From assembly GCF_938045205.1 (NCBI RefSeq), contig NZ_CALIMY010000164.1, positions 1-9,081 of the forward strand: a stretch of DNA of 9,081 nt. The letters run 5' to 3'. Source of the stretch: an uncultured Campylobacter sp. Its GTDB lineage: Bacteria > Campylobacterota > Campylobacteria > Campylobacterales > Campylobacteraceae. This document shows positions 6,245 through 9,081 of the stretch, in pieces (the stretch's first letter is position 1; each line of letters opens with the position of its first letter). Below the pieces are notes generated by a model that was not told where the DNA came from, did not search any database, and saw only the letters and a list, made by a program, of their open reading frames with translations. The position numbers and the translations under genes were made by a program.

Positions 6245-7315
6245 ATGCAAAGACGCGATTTTTTAAGAAACACTGCGATTTTAGGCGCCGTTATGGCAAC
6301 TCCGAGTACCATTTTGGGCGGGGAAAAAGTCATTGGCAAAAAGAGAACTTTCGGGCTATCGCTAAATCACGAAATTTTGGAGAAGGGCAAGCAGACTCGG
6401 CTTTGGATACCGCTTCCTCTTATCACGGAATATCAAAAGGTAAGCGACATAAAATTTGACGGCAATTTCAACGATCCGTCCGTGGACTACGGCGAAATTC
6501 CGACGCTCTATGCCGGCTACGTCGGTGTGGCAAAGCCCACGCTAAATATTAAATTTAGCGTCGAGACCTTTGAGCGTAACACCGACTTTAGCAAGGTAAA
6601 ATTTAATCCGAACGAAAAGCTTAGCCCCGAGGTAGCGAAGTTTTTAGAGCCTAGTGCGCAGATTCAAATCGACGGCGTCGTCAAGCAAAAATCAGACGAG
6701 ATCGCAGGCGGCATCAAGGGCGATTTGGAAAAGGCGCGCGCGATTTATACGTGGGTGGCGAACACTATGCAGCGCGATAACAGCGTGCTAGGCTGCGGGT
6801 TAGGGGACGTGAAGCAAATTTTAAGCAGCGGCAAGTTAAGTGGCAAATGCACCGACATAAATAGCGTTTTCGTTGCACTTTGCCGCGCGCAGGGCATCGC
6901 CGCAAGAGAGATGTTCGGCATCCGCGTCGGCGCGTCAAGATTTAGCACTCAAATGGGCGCCGCGCCTAAAGACGGCGTCAGCCATATCTCGGGCGCGCAG
7001 CACTGCAGGGCGGAGTTTTATCTAAAAGGCTACGGCTGGATCCCGGTCGATCCTGCGGACGTTACAAAGGTGCGATTGGGCGAGAAGCTAAGCAATGACG
7101 ACAGCAAGCTCGCTAAAATCCGCGAGTATTTATTCGGCAACTGGGAGATGTGCTGGATCGGCTTTAACTACGCCAGAGACTTCACGCTGAGCCCACGCCC
7201 AGCGCAGTTTCCGATCAATAATTTCGGCTATCCTTACGGCGAAGTGGACGGCAACACGCTTAATTATTACTCGCCGAAAGATTTCAGCTACGATTACAGA
7301 TCGAAGGAGCTGTAG
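6245..7315 (+). CDS. Tat-exported transglutaminase-like cysteine protein (paralogue 2)
   Basis: The 356-residue protein starts with a twin-arginine signal: RRDFLRN at 3-9 matches RRxFL(K/R), followed by a hydrophobic stretch (11-26). It should be exported folded to the periplasm; no clear AxA cleavage site is visible. The transglutaminase-core triad is Cys202 in SGKCTDINS, His253 in AQHCRAEFY and Asp269 in GWIPVDPAD. From residue 36 it aligns with paralogue 1 from residue 9, with near-identity across the catalytic half, including the C-terminal REYLFGNWE and GFNYAR. All five of its cysteines (184, 202, 213, 254, 303) are also present in paralogue 1. ATG at 6245 follows GAAGG with a short spacer; the signal peptide confirms this start. 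The substrate is unknown; periplasmic peptide or protein processing is one option, but that is inference. Confidence 0.88.
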   Translation: MQRRDFLRNTAILGAVMATPSTILGGEKVIGKKRTFGLSLNHEILEKGKQTRLWIPLPLITEYQKVSDIKFDGNFNDPSVDYGEIPTLYAGYVGVAKPTLNIKFSVETFERNTDFSKVKFNPNEKLSPEVAKFLEPSAQIQIDGVVKQKSDEIAGGIKGDLEKARAIYTWVANTMQRDNSVLGCGLGDVKQILSSGKLSGKCTDINSVFVALCRAQGIAAREMFGIRVGASRFSTQMGAAPKDGVSHISGAQHCRAEFYLKGYGWIPVDPADVTKVRLGEKLSNDDSKLAKIREYLFGNWEMCWIGFNYARDFTLSPRPAQFPINNFGYPYGEVDGNTLNYYSPKDFSYDYRSKEL

Positions 7316-7542
7316 CAGTTCGCGTTTTGCTATGTGGCACGTCGAACTACTTGAGCTTTTTGAGTAGGTATACAAGAGAGGCTTTCCGCTAGACGACTTT
7401 GGGCGGATGTGTAAAAGCGCGCCTAATCTGCATATCGCCGCGTCTGCATTGGAAAAAAATTCCGCGCTTTATTTGGCGTGGAATTTTAAAATTTTTTAGA
7501 ATTTTGCGAGCGACATGGCAGCGAAATTTTGAAATTTTAAAT
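7316..7542. other. Spacer after paralogue 2, up to the composition break
   Basis: No gene is seen in these 227 bases. The DNA is still Campylobacter-like (GCGC-rich patches mixed with AATTTTAAAATT blocks). It contains the terminator-like hairpin at 7456-7497 and ends in the 23-base repeat at 7521-7543. Confidence 0.6.
7456..7497 (+). terminator. Terminator-like hairpin downstream of paralogue 2
   Basis: AAAATTCCGCGC (7456-7467) pairs with GCGTGGAATTTT (7476-7487) over 12 base pairs with one G-U pair, around an 8-base loop. AAAATTTTTT follows (7488-7497), giving a T-run. It lies 140 bases after the paralogue 2 stop with no gene between, so it is the best candidate for ending that transcript. 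The A-run on the left would let it act on the minus strand too. Confidence 0.6.
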
Positions 7543-7543
7543 G
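7521..7543 (+). repeat. Third copy of the AT-rich repeat, at the composition break
   Basis: These 23 bases are identical to 6098-6120. To the left lies Campylobacter-type spacer; to the right, with no transition, lies AT-rich Fusobacterium-type coding sequence. The same repeat at 6098-6120 is followed by different, Campylobacter-like sequence. Confidence 0.8.
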
Positions 7544-9081
7544 AAGGTACTATTAATTTTTCAGTAGCTAAAAAATCTACTGCAATTTTTGCTGAATCAG
7601 CAAGAGTTAAAAATGATGGTGTGATTAAATTAGGAGAAAGCTCAACAGGAATCTATGGAATTTATAAAGATAGTACTAGAAAATATGAAGGACATCCTGC
7701 TAGTCATAAGAATAAATTAGAAGTAACTACAACAGCGAATTCTAAGATAAGTTTAGGAAATAACTCAACAGGTATGTACTTAGTTAATGCTCAAAAATTA
7801 GATAATCTTGGTGGAGAAATAAAATCTAATACAGGAGCAACAAAGAATGTTGGTATCTATGCAATAAACGGTAAAATTGATGTTAAAGGAACTGCTGTAG
7901 AGAAAGCAGAAGCAAATGCTTATAATGGTAATGATGCTAACTTTAATATCTTAACTATGAATAATAAAGCAGATATCACATTAGGTAATGGTTCAGTAGG
8001 TATTTTTAGTAGAGGAAAAGATGCTGCAATAGCAAAGAGAAATATTGTAACAAATACAGGTTCTATTACAGTAGGTAAGAGTCTAACAGGGGCACCTGCA
8101 GTTGCTTTATATTCTGAAAATACAAAATTAGATACTAATTCAACAATTACTGTTGGGGAAAATGGTATAGGTTTCTATGGAAAGAATAGTGAAATAACAG
8201 CAAAAGGTACAGCTAACTTCCAAAATAAAGGTGTTTTAGCATATTTAGAAAAATCTAAATTTGTTTCTTATTTAGGAAATTTAAATGCTACACAAAATAC
8301 TATGCTTTATTTAAAAAATAGTTCAGCTCAATTAGATGGAGCAGGAACTAAGGTTGATTTGAAAGTTGCTGATGGATATACTGGAGCATATATAGAAGGA
8401 AATTCTAAATTAACAGGAGTAAAAACAATAGAGTTAGGTAAAGATTCTACTGGTCTTTTCTTAAAAAATGCTAATTTTACTTCTGAAGCAGAAAAAATAG
8501 TTGGAACAAAAGCTAAAGCAAGAGGAATTTTAGCAACAGATTCTAATCTAATAAATAATAGTAAAATAAATTTAAGTGGAGTAGAATCAGTTGGAATTTA
8601 CTCTAATGCAAATAGTTCAAAGACTGTGGTTAATAATGGAGAACTTACTTTATCTGGAAAACAAACACTAGGAGTATTTTTAAGAGGTGGACAATCTTTT
8701 GAAAATAAAGCTAATATAAATATAGCAGATTCAGCTGATGGAAAGAATCCAACTATTGGAATTTATACTGCTGAGGGAACTTCTAATATTAAACATACTT
8801 CTGGAACGATAGAAGTTGGACAAAAATCAATAGGTATCTATTCAAAAACTAGCTCAAATGTTGAAGTAAGTGCTGGAAAAATCCATATTAAAGATCAAGG
8901 TATAGGAATCTATAAACAAAATGGAAAAGTATCTATAAAAGGTATATTAGATATAGATAAACATACTGCAACAGTAAAAGACAGCGAACCTACTGGTGTA
9001 TATGCTGTAAATGGAGCTCAAGTTGATGATCAAGCTTCTAAAATTTCTATAGGAGCAAAATCTTATGGATTTATCTTAAAT
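7543..9081 (+). CDS. Fusobacterium-type autotransporter passenger fragment (no start, no stop in window)
   Basis: From 7543 to the window end there are 513 codons without a stop. The product is a low-complexity beta-helix passenger. About a dozen repeats follow the pattern I-x-LG-x-x-S-x-GIY or a variant, for example SSTGIYGIY, NSTGMYLVN, NVGIYAING, GSVGIFSRG, ESVGIYSN, KSIGIYSK and QGIGIYKQNGK. There is no Cys and no Trp, as usual for passengers crossing the periplasm unfolded. These repeats are typical of the giant type V adhesins of Fusobacterium (RadD/Fap2-like family), but the specific member cannot be named. All six arginines use AGA and the third positions are mostly A or T, unlike the rest of the window. 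The signal peptide, N-terminal part and C-terminal beta-barrel are all missing. The frame remains open upstream to a TAG at 7390, but that part is spacer, so the true start is not here. Confidence 0.8.

Noticed and set aside
6232..6459. 75-codon frame starting just before paralogue 2
   Set aside because: It overlaps the Tat signal and N-terminal domain of paralogue 2 in another frame; no support.
6745..7375. Two minus-strand frames of 67 and 81 codons over the end of paralogue 2
   Set aside because: They are antisense shadows of the conserved catalytic region.
7393..7542. Upstream extension of the autotransporter frame into the Campylobacter-like spacer
   Set aside because: The frame is open by chance but has no ATG and no signal peptide, and it crosses the terminator-like hairpin and the composition break.
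7541..7567. ATG at the junction as start of the autotransporter
   Set aside because: It reads only eight codons before TAG and is in a different frame from the passenger.

Overview
The window joins two kinds of DNA. Positions 1 to about 7543 are moderately GC-rich and look like a Campylobacter chromosome: AAATTT/AATTTTAAAATT-rich spacers, mixed CGN and AGA arginine codons, and a gene set (lpxK, nadE, a glyoxalase II-like hydrolase, cmoB) with close counterparts in Campylobacter. The base composition fits the oral group (C. gracilis, C. showae, C. rectus) better than C. jejuni, but the species is inferred from style only. From about 7543 to the end the DNA turns sharply AT-rich, uses only AGA for arginine, and encodes part of a Fusobacterium-type autotransporter.

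Layout. (a) 1-2535, minus strand: a compact operon nadE, then a DegT/DnrJ-fold PLP-family protein, then lpxK, which runs off the left edge. The intergenic gap is 10 bases and the second pair overlaps by 8. (b) 2629-3228, plus: a metallo-beta-lactamase-fold hydrolase, divergent from nadE. (c) 3229-3792: a repeat-rich spacer with no convincing gene. (d) 3793-4686, minus: cmoB, for tRNA wobble-uridine modification. (e) 4794-5849 and 6245-7315, plus: two paralogous transglutaminase-like cysteine proteins. The first has no signal peptide and the second has a twin-arginine signal. They are separated by a 395-base spacer full of palindromic AT blocks. (f) 7316-7542: a spacer with a good terminator-like hairpin. 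(g) 7543-9081, plus: an open passenger fragment of a giant autotransporter with no start and no stop in the window.

How it fits together. Regions a-d are housekeeping: NAD synthesis, lipid A 4'-phosphorylation, thioester or metabolite hydrolysis and tRNA modification. The most original Campylobacter content is the transglutaminase pair, apparently the same enzyme made for two compartments, and the PLP-fold protein, which lacks the Schiff-base lysine expected of its family. The boundary near 7543 falls exactly at the end of a 23-base repeat that also occurs at 6098-6120. The simplest reading is a metagenomic assembly misjoin between two oral genera; recent horizontal transfer is the less likely alternative.
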